From the NCBI RefSeq assembly GCF_017104645.1, contig NZ_JAAGPF010000035.1:1-38153 (forward strand): DNA of 38,153 bases. Reading direction: 5' to 3'. Under the pieces are notes generated by a model. That model searched no databases and was not told where the DNA came from. It worked only from the letters and a program-made list of their open reading frames with translations. How positions within the stretch are numbered: the first letter of the stretch is position 1; every line of letters begins with the position of its first letter. Positions 7,373-14,193 of the stretch are shown one piece after another. The stretch comes from Burkholderia sp. Ac-20379. GTDB lineage: Bacteria; Pseudomonadota; Gammaproteobacteria; Burkholderiales; Burkholderiaceae. The translations under genes and the position numbers were made by a program.

Positions 7373-8428
7373 TCAGATACGGGTGGAAGCGGGGAGATCC
7401 GTGCCGGTCTCGACGCTCAGTTTCATCAGGCTTTGCCAGGTGTGGTCGGCGATGGCGATGCCGGATTCGCGCAGCGCGCGGGTGTTGCGATCCTCGATTT
7501 CGCCGGGGAAGAAGATCTCTTCCACGCCGTGCGCGGTCGGCGAGTTCTTGACTTCGTCGATCAGCGTTTCCATGCGCTGTTCGAATTCGGCGAGCGGCAT
7601 CATCGATGCGATGTCGATGGTGATCAGCAGGTGGCCGCAGCCGCTCGGGCGGGTCGCGTCGTACGGGCCGACCACGTCCTTGCCGAATTTGCTGCCGGTC
7701 AGCACGCCGGCCAGCACGTCCATCATGAACGAGATGATGTAGCCCTTGTGGGCGGCCATCGGCAGGATCAGGCCGTGCACGGCCTTGCTCGCGTCGGTGG
7801 TGGGCACGCCGTTTTCGTCGGCGGCCCAGCCGGCTGGAATGTCCGTGCCGCGCTCGGCCGCGAGATAGATCTTGCCGCGCGCCACCGCCGTGTTGGCGAT
7901 GTCGAGCACGGCGGTGCCGCGCTTGCCGCCCGGCGCGGCCACCGACCACGGATTCGTGCCGATGGTCTTTTCGCGGCCGCCCCACGGCGCCATGGCCGGG
8001 CTCGCGTTGGTGGCGAGAATGGCGACGCAGCCGGCGCTGGCGGCCATGCGCGTGAAATACGCCGCGGTGCCGAAGTGATTGGAATTGCGCACCGCCACGG
8101 CGCTGATGCCGTGCGTGCGCGCGCGTGCGATGCCCAGCTCGGTGGCCTGCTTGGTCAGCACCTGGCCGATGCCGTGACGGCCGTCGAGCACGGCGATCGC
8201 GCCGCCGTCCATGACAGTTTCCGGCGCGGTGACGGCCGTCATCACGCCGCTGCGCAGGCGATCGACATACCAGGGGAGCCGCAGCATCCCGTGCGAGGAA
8301 TGCCCCCAAAGTTCGGCGGTCACGAGGCTGTCCGCAAGCAGGTGGGCGTCGGATGTCGGCACGCCGAGCGACTCGAGGACGGCCGTGCCGAACCGGGTCA
8401 GCGCGTCCGCTTGAGCATTGAAAGGCAT
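7373..8428 (-). CDS. Malate/L-lactate (Ldh2) family NAD(P)-dependent dehydrogenase
   Basis: This 351-residue protein belongs to the Ldh2/MDH-type-2 superfamily, which includes YiaK (2,3-diketo-L-gulonate reductase), ureidoglycolate, sulfolactate and piperideine-carboxylate enzymes. They oxidise 2-hydroxy acids or reduce 2-keto acids with NAD(P). Typical segments are WGHSSHGMLRLPWYVDRL with the conserved H46, NSNHFGTAAYFTRMA, the cofactor loop TNASPAMAPWGG and IGTNPWSVAAP, and later HKGYIISFMMDVLAGVLTG. Length is normal for the family. ATG 8428 is preceded by CAGGAG at good spacing. It is the second gene of the operon, 76 nt after the cupin. The exact hydroxy acid cannot be told from sequence. 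Confidence 0.92.
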   Translation of the reverse strand: MPFNAQADALTRFGTAVLESLGVPTSDAHLLADSLVTAELWGHSSHGMLRLPWYVDRLRSGVMTAVTAPETVMDGGAIAVLDGRHGIGQVLTKQATELGIARARTHGISAVAVRNSNHFGTAAYFTRMAASAGCVAILATNASPAMAPWGGREKTIGTNPWSVAAPGGKRGTAVLDIANTAVARGKIYLAAERGTDIPAGWAADENGVPTTDASKAVHGLILPMAAHKGYIISFMMDVLAGVLTGSKFGKDVVGPYDATRPSGCGHLLITIDIASMMPLAEFEQRMETLIDEVKNSPTAHGVEEIFFPGEIEDRNTRALRESGIAIADHTWQSLMKLSVETGTDLPASTRI

Positions 8429-8504
8429 GGATCTCTCCTGGAAATGCCGGTGTGGATACGGGAGGCGGCGGCAACGCCGAACGCGGCGCGGGCCTCCCCG
8501 AAAA

Positions 8505-8924
8505 TCATTCCTTGCCGTGTTCGGCCGAGACGGGATTGGTCTTGCCGGAATCGGTCAGCGTGCGCGTCGCGTCGGGCGTCGCGTAGATCCACAGGATCTT
8601 CATGCCGTTGGTCTTCGACAGATTGCGGAAGCGGTGATTGACGTTCGGCGGAATGAACGTGACGTCGTGCGCCTTCAGTTCGTATTCGAGCCCGTCGATG
8701 TCCAGGATCGCTTCGCCTTCCATCAGCACGACGCTTTCCTGCACGTTGTGGCTATGAAACGGGATCTCGACGCCGGGGCCGAACGCGGTGTAGCCGGTGA
8801 TGAAGCTGGTGGTGCCGACGGCCTTGCCGACCAGCGGCGTGGTGCTGGCGCCGCCGCCGCGATCGTGCTTCGGCAGGGTTTCCGGTTTGAGAAGCGCTGC
8901 GCCGGAAGGCGTGGTGATGGGCAT
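8505..8924 (-). CDS. Small cupin-domain protein
   Basis: This 139-residue protein has one cupin barrel. Cupin motif 1 is seen as PFHSHNVQESVVLMEGEA, with likely metal ligands H57, H59 and E63. Motif 2 follows as DVTFIPPNVNHRF, supplying H97. All four ligands are present, so a catalytic dioxygenase, isomerase or lyase role is possible, as is ligand sensing. It is the first gene of the four-gene operon; a promoter with the GntR-type operator in its spacer lies about 135 bp upstream. ATG 8924 has GGAG 8 nt before it. Confidence 0.88.
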   Translation of the reverse strand: MPITTPSGAALLKPETLPKHDRGGGASTTPLVGKAVGTTSFITGYTAFGPGVEIPFHSHNVQESVVLMEGEAILDIDGLEYELKAHDVTFIPPNVNHRFRNLSKTNGMKILWIYATPDATRTLTDSGKTNPVSAEHGKE

Positions 8925-9053
8925 GCTCGTCTCCGCTCAAGTAAGGGGGGGCGCCACGGGGGGCGTAGTCGGGGTGGATGGGGAATCCGGCGCTCGGCGC
9001 GCAAAGAACCGAATCCGGACGGGGGTCTAGCAAACCTCCCCATCCACCGTTTC

Positions 9054-9083
9054 ACTATAGCATTCTGTGACAACGAAAAGCAA
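9054..9083 (-). promoter_or_regulatory. Cupin operon promoter with the operator between -35 and -10
   Basis: On the minus strand: -35 TTGCTT (9078-9083), 18-nt spacer, -10 TATAGT (9054-9059). The spacer and adjoining bases carry a degenerate copy of the 22-bp operator (9060-9081; arms GCATTCTGT and ACGAAAAGC; 16 of 22 bases equal the MFS1 site). A protein bound here would block RNA polymerase, which fits repression by the GntR regulator. Confidence 0.6.
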
Positions 9084-9206
9084 TTCAAGAAAATCGATTC
9101 GGAACAGGGTCAGGGAAAATGCCCTGAAATTCCGGATGTCGATGCGCTTGGGATGCCGATTGAAATGACAGAACGCAATGTTCGTGCTGCGTGGCGCAGC
9201 CCGCGC

Positions 9207-10508
9207 TCAGGCGTTCGACGCCGCGGCTTGCAGCGGTTTGGCCGCAACGATCGGCCGCCGGGTCATGGTGACGATGATCGTGGCGCCCGACACCAGCAGC
9301 AGGCCGGCGATCCCGAACGCCCAGTCGTAGCTGCCGGTGGTGGCCACCACGTAGCCGGTCGCGATCGGCGCGATCATGCCGAAGATGTTGCCGCCCACCA
9401 CGACGAACGCCATCGCCTTACCGACATCGCGCGAGCTGGGCAGCAGGTCGTTGAGCAGTGCGAAATTCAGCGACGTGGTGGACGCGATGCCCGTCAGGGT
9501 GATCGAGAACACGATCAGCAGCGCGGTCAGGTTCTCGGTGAACGGCACGGCCAGGATCACCGCGCCGAGCAGCATGGCGAGCGCAACCGCGTTGCGGCGC
9601 CGGCCGGTCGAGACGCCGCCCCGTTTCACGTACATGTCGCTCAGGCGGCCGGCGGCGATGCAGAGCACCACCGACACCGCGTACGGCACCGCGGCGAACA
9701 TCCCCGTCTTGGTGATCGACAGGTGGCGCGTGGCCTGGAGATAGCTCGGCAGCCAGGTCAGAAACAGGTACTGCGTGTAGACGTTGCAGCCCTGGGTCAA
9801 GGCGAGCCCCCACAGCGTCGGGCTCTTCATCAGCGACAGCAGGCCGTGCGACGGTTGATCGCCGCCGGCGGCCGCACTGGCCGAGGCCGGCTTGACGTCG
9901 CGTTCGCGCAGGATCTTGTCGCGCTCCGCCGCGCCGAGCCAGCGCGCCTTCTCCGGCGCGTTGAAGAACAGCAGCCACGCGCCGAGCCAGACGAAGCCGA
10001 TGCCGCCCGCGATCATGAACGACAGCCGCCAGCCGAAGCGCGTCACCAGCCAGGCCAGCAGGATCGAGCAAATCGCCGGGCCCGCGTACGAACCGCTGTT
10101 GAACAGCGCGGTGACCACGCCGCGCTCGCCGGCGGGAATCCACTGCCGGATCACCTTGGCGCCGACCGGGTTGCTGCACGATTCGCCGCCGCCCATCACG
10201 AGGCGGGCGCTCAGGAGGCTCGCGAAACTGCCCGCGAACCCGGTCAGCGCCGTGGCGGCCGACCAGATGAAGATGCCGACGCCGGCAATCCGCTTGGCGC
10301 CGAAGCGATCGAGCAGCAGGCCCATCGGGATCAGGAACAGCGCATAGCTCCAGATGAACGAGGAAAACAGGTAGCCCATGCTGACCGTCGAGAGGCCGAA
10401 TTCCTTCGCGATCGGCACGGCGGCAATGGAGAGCGCGATCCGATCCATGTAGTTGATCATCGCGAGCGAGAAGAGGAAGGCGGCGATCCAGCCGCGGCGA
10501 TAGGACAT
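9207..10508 (-). CDS. MFS transporter of the anion:cation symporter (ACS) type, copy 2
   Basis: This 433-residue, roughly 12-helix inner-membrane symporter is a close paralogue of the protein at 3004-4293. Shared landmarks are the start MSYRRGWIA, NYMDRIALSIA, LLLDRFGAKR, CSNPVGAK and QGCNVYTQYLFLTWLPSYLQ. I chose ATG 10508 because AGGAG is 7 nt upstream and the paralogue starts the same way; a longer frame to 10616 would run through the operator. It is transcribed toward the cupin operon but is separated from it by about 280 bp that holds that operon's own promoter. Two related transporters under the same type of operator suggest uptake of related substrates, or different affinities for one. 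Confidence 0.93.
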   Translation of the reverse strand: MSYRRGWIAAFLFSLAMINYMDRIALSIAAVPIAKEFGLSTVSMGYLFSSFIWSYALFLIPMGLLLDRFGAKRIAGVGIFIWSAATALTGFAGSFASLLSARLVMGGGESCSNPVGAKVIRQWIPAGERGVVTALFNSGSYAGPAICSILLAWLVTRFGWRLSFMIAGGIGFVWLGAWLLFFNAPEKARWLGAAERDKILRERDVKPASASAAAGGDQPSHGLLSLMKSPTLWGLALTQGCNVYTQYLFLTWLPSYLQATRHLSITKTGMFAAVPYAVSVVLCIAAGRLSDMYVKRGGVSTGRRRNAVALAMLLGAVILAVPFTENLTALLIVFSITLTGIASTTSLNFALLNDLLPSSRDVGKAMAFVVVGGNIFGMIAPIATGYVVATTGSYDWAFGIAGLLLVSGATIIVTMTRRPIVAAKPLQAAASNA

Positions 10509-10540
10509 CGTTGTCTCCTGATGGGAGGTGCGCATCATGC

Positions 10541-10562
10541 GCGTTATGTAATTACAAAATGC
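10541..10562. promoter_or_regulatory. Palindromic operator upstream of MFS copy 2
   Basis: 22-bp site with arms GCGTTATGT and ACAAAATGC around AATT. It is the same as the MFS1 operator at 19 of 22 positions and centred about 43 bp before the MFS2 start. It is the left part of the 341-bp divergent region 10509-10849, which otherwise holds the hairpin at 10712-10729 and the upstream signals of the lactonase genes. Confidence 0.72.
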
Positions 10563-10711
10563 AATTAATGGTGCGCGATCAGATGTGCGCGAAAGCCGCT
10601 GCGCGCAGCGCCACATCGAAATGCGTCGTGACGTGCATCTGTTCCGATCGACGAAATTTCCGCGTTTGTCGCTGTAATAAAGGCTTGCGCCGTGTAGTTA
10701 GTCCTTCCGAG

Positions 10712-10729
10712 ACTGCGTCGGGACGCAGT
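10712..10729. promoter_or_regulatory. Inverted repeat upstream of the lactonase operon
   Basis: Perfect arms ACTGCGTC and GACGCAGT with a 2-base centre GG, enclosed by an outer AGTCC/GGACT pair (10700-10743). It lies 120 bp before the 29-codon ORF and could be a regulator site or an RNA hairpin. No T-run follows, so a terminator is less likely. Confidence 0.4.
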
Positions 10730-10849
10730 TTCATGGACGGACTTCGGCGTTTACGCTAGCATCGCGGCGCTTTTCGATAAGATTTTCGTGAGAATAAAAT
10801 GCATCATTGCGAATTGCAAGAAACTTGCGCGACGCTAGGAGAAACCCCG

Positions 10850-10939
10850 ATGCAGGCAGTGTGGTACGAACTTTCGAGTGGAGATCGCGCCCCGATGGCG
10901 CTGGCCGGCCGCGACGGCGCAAGTCGGGAGGCGCGATGA
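10850..10939 (+). CDS. Short ORF (29 codons) translationally coupled to the lactonase
   Basis: ATG 10850 is preceded by a good AGGAG at 8 nt. The ORF runs to a TGA at 10937-10939 that overlaps the lactonase start as ATGA. The peptide begins MQAVWYELSSG. Its first seven residues look like the start of zinc-type alcohol dehydrogenase/quinone reductases (MKAVWYE...), but the resemblance ends at once and no other frame continues it. It may be a coupling leader peptide, or the fused 5' scrap of a lost oxidoreductase gene. Confidence 0.4.
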   Translation: MQAVWYELSSGDRAPMALAGRDGASREAR

Positions 10940-12003
10940 AGACGTTCGCCTATGTGGGCTGCCGCACGACGCGCGAGCGCAATGCCCGCGGCAAGGGGAT
11001 CGGCATCTACGCGGTGGATCCCGACACGACGGCGTGGACGCTCGTCGGCATCCATCCGACGCTCGACAACCCGTCGTTCCTGGCGCTCGACGACGCGCAA
11101 GCCGTGCTGTACGCGATCCACGGCGATGGCAGCCAGGCGAGCGCCTACCGCATCGATGCGGAAACGGGGCGGCTGACCGATCTCGGCGCCGTGTCGTGCG
11201 AGGGGCGCAATCCGGTGCACCTGGCGCTATCGGCCGACGGCGCGTGGCTCGCCATTGCGAACTACGCCACCGGGGCGGTGACGCGCCTGCCGATCGGCGC
11301 GGGCGGCGCGCTCGGTCGTGCGGCGCCGCTCGTCGCGCTGCCGGGCGAGCCCGGCCCGCACCCGAAGGAGCAGGGCAGTTCGCATCCGCATCAGATCGCG
11401 CGCTATGCGACGCAATCGAGCGATACGGATTGGCACATCGTGCCCGACAAGGGGCTCGACACGGTGTTCGCGGTGCGCTGGCACGACGGGGGCGAGCCCG
11501 AGGTCGTCGCGCATCGATGGCAGCCCGGCTCGGGGCCGCGTCACGCGGCGTTTCATCCGGTGTTGCCGCTGATCTACGTGGCCAACGAGCTCGACTCGAC
11601 GATGACCACCTGGGCGTTCGATGCGCAAACGGGGCGCATGACGCCGCTCGACACGATTCCGTTGCTGCCGGCCTCGTTCGACGGCGCATCGTCGGCGGCC
11701 GGCATCGTGATCGCGCCCGATGGCGGGGCCGTCTACGTGTCGAACCGCGGGCACGATTCGGTGGCGGCCATTGCGCTCGATCCGTTCAACGGCATGCCGA
11801 CGCTGTCCGTCTGGGTGGCCACCCAAGGCGATTTCCCGAGATTCATCTGCCTCGGCCCCGACGGCCGCCGGCTGTACGTCGCCAACGAGCGCTCCGACAC
11901 GATCGTCGAGTTCGCGTGCGCGGCGAACGGCCGGGGGCTGGCAGCCACCGGGCAGGTGATCGAAACCGGCAGCCCGGTGTGCGTGGTGTTCAAGACGCGA
12001 TAG
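10936..12003 (+). CDS. Lactonase family protein, 7-bladed beta-propeller (Pgl/YkgB type)
   Basis: This 355-residue protein has the repeated blade signatures of the 6-phosphogluconolactonase (Pgl) beta-propeller family: YVGCRTTRER at the start, NPSFLALD, NPVHLALSADGAWLAIANYATG, HPHQI, GPRHAAFHPVLPLIYVANELDSTM, YVSNRGHDS and GDFPRFICLGPDGRRLYVANERSD. Family members hydrolyse sugar lactones in the cytoplasm, and no signal peptide is seen. ATG 10936 has GGGAGG 4 nt upstream; a frame open from 10807 has no matching N-terminus. In-frame coding upstream is unlikely because the short ORF overlaps there. A lactonase next to acid-sugar-type transporters would fit aldonate metabolism, but it lies on the opposite strand behind its own upstream region. 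Confidence 0.9.
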   Translation: MKTFAYVGCRTTRERNARGKGIGIYAVDPDTTAWTLVGIHPTLDNPSFLALDDAQAVLYAIHGDGSQASAYRIDAETGRLTDLGAVSCEGRNPVHLALSADGAWLAIANYATGAVTRLPIGAGGALGRAAPLVALPGEPGPHPKEQGSSHPHQIARYATQSSDTDWHIVPDKGLDTVFAVRWHDGGEPEVVAHRWQPGSGPRHAAFHPVLPLIYVANELDSTMTTWAFDAQTGRMTPLDTIPLLPASFDGASSAAGIVIAPDGGAVYVSNRGHDSVAAIALDPFNGMPTLSVWVATQGDFPRFICLGPDGRRLYVANERSDTIVEFACAANGRGLAATGQVIETGSPVCVVFKTR

Positions 12004-12019
12004 CCTCGCGCCGCGGTGG

Positions 12020-12053
12020 GGCCGAACGGGGCGGCGCGTTTCGCCGTTCGGCC
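12020..12053. terminator. Hairpin between convergent lactonase and binding-protein genes
   Basis: Perfect arms GGCCGAACGG (12020-12029) and CCGTTCGGCC (12044-12053), with extra GC pairing in the loop. It fills the 58-bp gap between two convergent genes, so it probably serves both directions. No clear T-run. Confidence 0.55.
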
Positions 12054-12061
12054 GATCCGGC

Positions 12062-12958
12062 TCACCGCAGCCACGCCGCCACACGCTCGGGATTCGCCGC
12101 GATCCAGTGCTGCACGCCTTGCTGCGGATCGGCCTCGCCGGCCGCGCGAATCTCGTTCATCAGCGAACCGAGCGACTGGTCGTCCATCTTCCAGGCGGCG
12201 AGCCAGCGCGCCACGTCGGGATGGCGCTTGCCGAAGCCGGCGGTGGCGATCGCGTAGATCGCATCGGGCTTGCCGTACACCTGCTTCGGATCCTTCAGGT
12301 AGTGCATCGGGTATTTCGCCCACACCCAGTGAGGATTCCAGAGCGTCACGACGATCGGCTCGCGGCGCTTCTCCGCGCGCTCGAGCGCGAGCAACATGGC
12401 CGCCTCCGACGAGGGCAGCACTGCCGCGTCGAGCCCGTATTCGGTGCGGGCCTTGGCCGTCAGCTTCATCAGGCCGCTGCCGGGTTCGATACCGAAGACG
12501 GTCGGCTTGCCGTCGTGCTGGAACAGCGCGCCGTTGGCGTTCAACTGATCGATGCTGTCGACCTTCACGTAATCGGGCACGGCGAGCCCGAGCGCCGCCC
12601 GCGGAAACCACGGGCCGATCTTCTCGACGCGCGATTGCACGGCCGCGTAGGGCGCGCCGTCGGCCGACGGCAGCCACACCTCGAAGGTCATGTCGAGTTT
12701 GCCCTGCGCCACGCCGCTGTAGATGATGGCCTTGTCGCCGGGTTGCAGCCTGACGTGGTAGCCCTTCTGCGTCAGCAGCGCCTGCCAGAGGTTCGCGACG
12801 GCGATGTTCTCGGCCCAGTTGTTCACGCCGATCGCGATGTCGCGATCGGCGGCGCGGGCGGCCGCGGCGGCCGACAGCAGGCAGGCGAGCAGTGCGAGGC
12901 GCTCGGCCGCGCGGCGCAGGGAGGAAAGACGGATCGGCGGTAGCAGGGACAGGATCAT
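12062..12958 (-). CDS. Orphan glycine-betaine-type ABC substrate-binding protein (OpuAC/ProX family)
   Basis: This 298-residue periplasmic binding protein has a signal peptide (about 1-37, hydrophobic LALLACLLSAAAAARA, cleavage near ARA-AD). The mature part begins IAIGVNNWAEN. It carries tryptophans typical of an aromatic cage for quaternary ammonium or sulfonium groups: W48, W95 in FEVWLPS, and W207/W211/W213 in WNPHWVW. Known ligands of the family are glycine betaine, choline, carnitine and similar zwitterions. No permease or ATPase gene is nearby. In Pseudomonas several stand-alone binding proteins (CaiX, BetX) share the CbcWV core transporter, a plausible model here. ATG 12958 is the best-placed start, although its ribosome site is weak. 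A duplicated LysR-operator segment lies about 105-155 bp upstream, linking it to the dioxygenase and M24 genes. Confidence 0.88.
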   Translation of the reverse strand: MILSLLPPIRLSSLRRAAERLALLACLLSAAAAARAADRDIAIGVNNWAENIAVANLWQALLTQKGYHVRLQPGDKAIIYSGVAQGKLDMTFEVWLPSADGAPYAAVQSRVEKIGPWFPRAALGLAVPDYVKVDSIDQLNANGALFQHDGKPTVFGIEPGSGLMKLTAKARTEYGLDAAVLPSSEAAMLLALERAEKRREPIVVTLWNPHWVWAKYPMHYLKDPKQVYGKPDAIYAIATAGFGKRHPDVARWLAAWKMDDQSLGSLMNEIRAAGEADPQQGVQHWIAANPERVAAWLR

Positions 12959-13063
12959 GGGGGCACTCGGTTGGTCGGTCGACGGGACGAGGAACGGAGC
13001 GGCCGCGCGGCCTTGTCTCGGCCGCCACGCGCATCCGTTCGCTCGGCGACATAGTCGCGACGC

Positions 13064-13115
13064 CAATTTCGTTTTGACAGCGAGGAATTCCGATGACGCC
13101 CATCGGGGAAGCCGA
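13064..13115 (-). repeat. Duplicated LysR-type operator/promoter segment, copy upstream of the binding protein
   Basis: Read on the minus strand, this 52-bp stretch matches 14047-14098 (plus strand) at 44 positions by eye, 36 of 41 in the core. The longest identical blocks are GTCATCGGAATT, CTCGCT and AAACGAAATTG. It includes what corresponds to the first eight codons and ATG of lysR: on the plus strand ATGACGCCCATC at 13093, reading MTPIGE against MTTISE. It points toward the binding-protein start at 12958. A relic of the divergent regulator-promoter region copied to this place is the simplest reading. Confidence 0.75.
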
Positions 13116-13151
13116 ACGATCGGCTGAGCGGGCCGTCGCGCGCCGGCCCGT

Positions 13152-14069
13152 TCAGCGCGGCACGGCTTCGTTGCCGGTGCGCCGCCGTTCCTCAACCATC
13201 GTCTCGATCAGCGAGGCGAGATCGTCGGTGGCGGGGTTGCGGCTTTGCGGCAGCCGGTGCAGTTCGAGATCGGCCGGCGGCAGCGGCGGCAGGCCGTCGC
13301 GTTCGTCGAGCACGCGCCAGTGCAACGGCAAGGTGCAGCGGTCGACGATCGTCACGGCCGCGCCGTGGTTGACGGCCACCTTGATGCCGGTCGGGCTCTG
13401 GCTCGTGTAGATCACGTGGTAGGGCCGCCCGGTCGCGGCCAGCGCCGCGAGCCCGCGCTGCCGGTAGCAGCAGGTTTCGGGAAACAGCGCGAGCGGCACT
13501 GGCGCGCCCTCTGCCAGCGTGAAATCGCGGTGCGCGGCCCACACCACGTCCTCGCGGCCCAGGTGCCGCCCGCCCGACTGCGCGCCGTGCCGCACCACCA
13601 GCGCCAGATCGAGCTCGCCCGCGTGCAGCCGCTCGATCAGCTCCAGCGACATCCGGCAATCGATGTGCGGCCGTGCACCCGGCCGCAGCCGATAGAACTT
13701 CTCCAGCAGCTCGGGCAGCCACAGCTCGGCGTAATCCTCCGGCAGTCCGAAACGAATCACGGCTTGCCCGCTGCTGTGCTTCAGCGCGGCGATCGCCTCG
13801 TTCTGCACCTGGATGATGCGCCGCGCGTGGATCAGGAAGTTTTCGCCGTCGCGCGAGAGCGCGAGGCGCCGGCTGTCGCGCAGGAACAGGTGCGTGTCGA
13901 GCCGTTCCTCGAGCGTGCGGATCCGCAGGCTGATGGTGGATTGGGTGCGATGCATCTGCCTGGCCGCGGCGGTCACGCCGCCGCTGTCCACCACGGCGAT
14001 GAACGCCCGCACCAGTTCGCCGTCGAGCGAGCGGAGTTGAGACCAATCGGGTTCGCTGATGGTGGTCAT
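13152..14069 (-). CDS. LysR-family transcriptional regulator (betaine/M24 locus)
   Basis: This 305-residue LysR protein has an N-terminal winged helix at about 20-78 (AFIAVVDSGGVTAAARQMHRTQSTISLRIRTLEERL) and a substrate-binding-like effector domain from about 108 (IRFGLPEDYAELWLPELLEKF) to the end. ATG 14069 gives MTTISEPDWSQL; longer frames run into the divergent promoter. Its start codon lies inside the repeated segment 14047-14098, so it probably controls itself, the divergent dioxygenase and, through the second copy at 13064-13115, the binding protein. The gene lies between those two targets. The effector is unknown and may be the ligand of the binding protein. Confidence 0.92.
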   Translation of the reverse strand: MTTISEPDWSQLRSLDGELVRAFIAVVDSGGVTAAARQMHRTQSTISLRIRTLEERLDTHLFLRDSRRLALSRDGENFLIHARRIIQVQNEAIAALKHSSGQAVIRFGLPEDYAELWLPELLEKFYRLRPGARPHIDCRMSLELIERLHAGELDLALVVRHGAQSGGRHLGREDVVWAAHRDFTLAEGAPVPLALFPETCCYRQRGLAALAATGRPYHVIYTSQSPTGIKVAVNHGAAVTIVDRCTLPLHWRVLDERDGLPPLPPADLELHRLPQSRNPATDDLASLIETMVEERRRTGNEAVPR

Positions 14070-14098
14070 CGGAATTACTCGCTTTCCAAACGAAATTG
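14047..14098 (+). repeat. Duplicated LysR-type operator/promoter segment, copy at the lysR-dioxygenase boundary
   Basis: Partner of 13064-13115 (44 of 52 bases equal, opposite strand). It includes the lysR start codon and lies 95 bp before the dioxygenase start. It thus sits in the same orientation and at a similar distance from its target gene as the other copy does from the binding-protein gene. The strongly conserved core CGGAATT...CGAAATTG is the likely LysR contact region. Confidence 0.75.
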
Positions 14099-14193
14099 TC
14101 GATCGAATCATGGGGCCGTCACTGAGCCGATTGTTGTCGAAAACAATTCCGGCCACAAACCACCCGACACTCTCTTTGAACCCGGAGCCCGCC

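Noticed and set aside
8418..10568. A 716-codon open frame opposite the cupin/MFS2 genes
   Set aside because: Antisense shadow of MFS2 with repetitive Arg/Ala/His composition; the minus-strand genes have clear families and ribosome sites.
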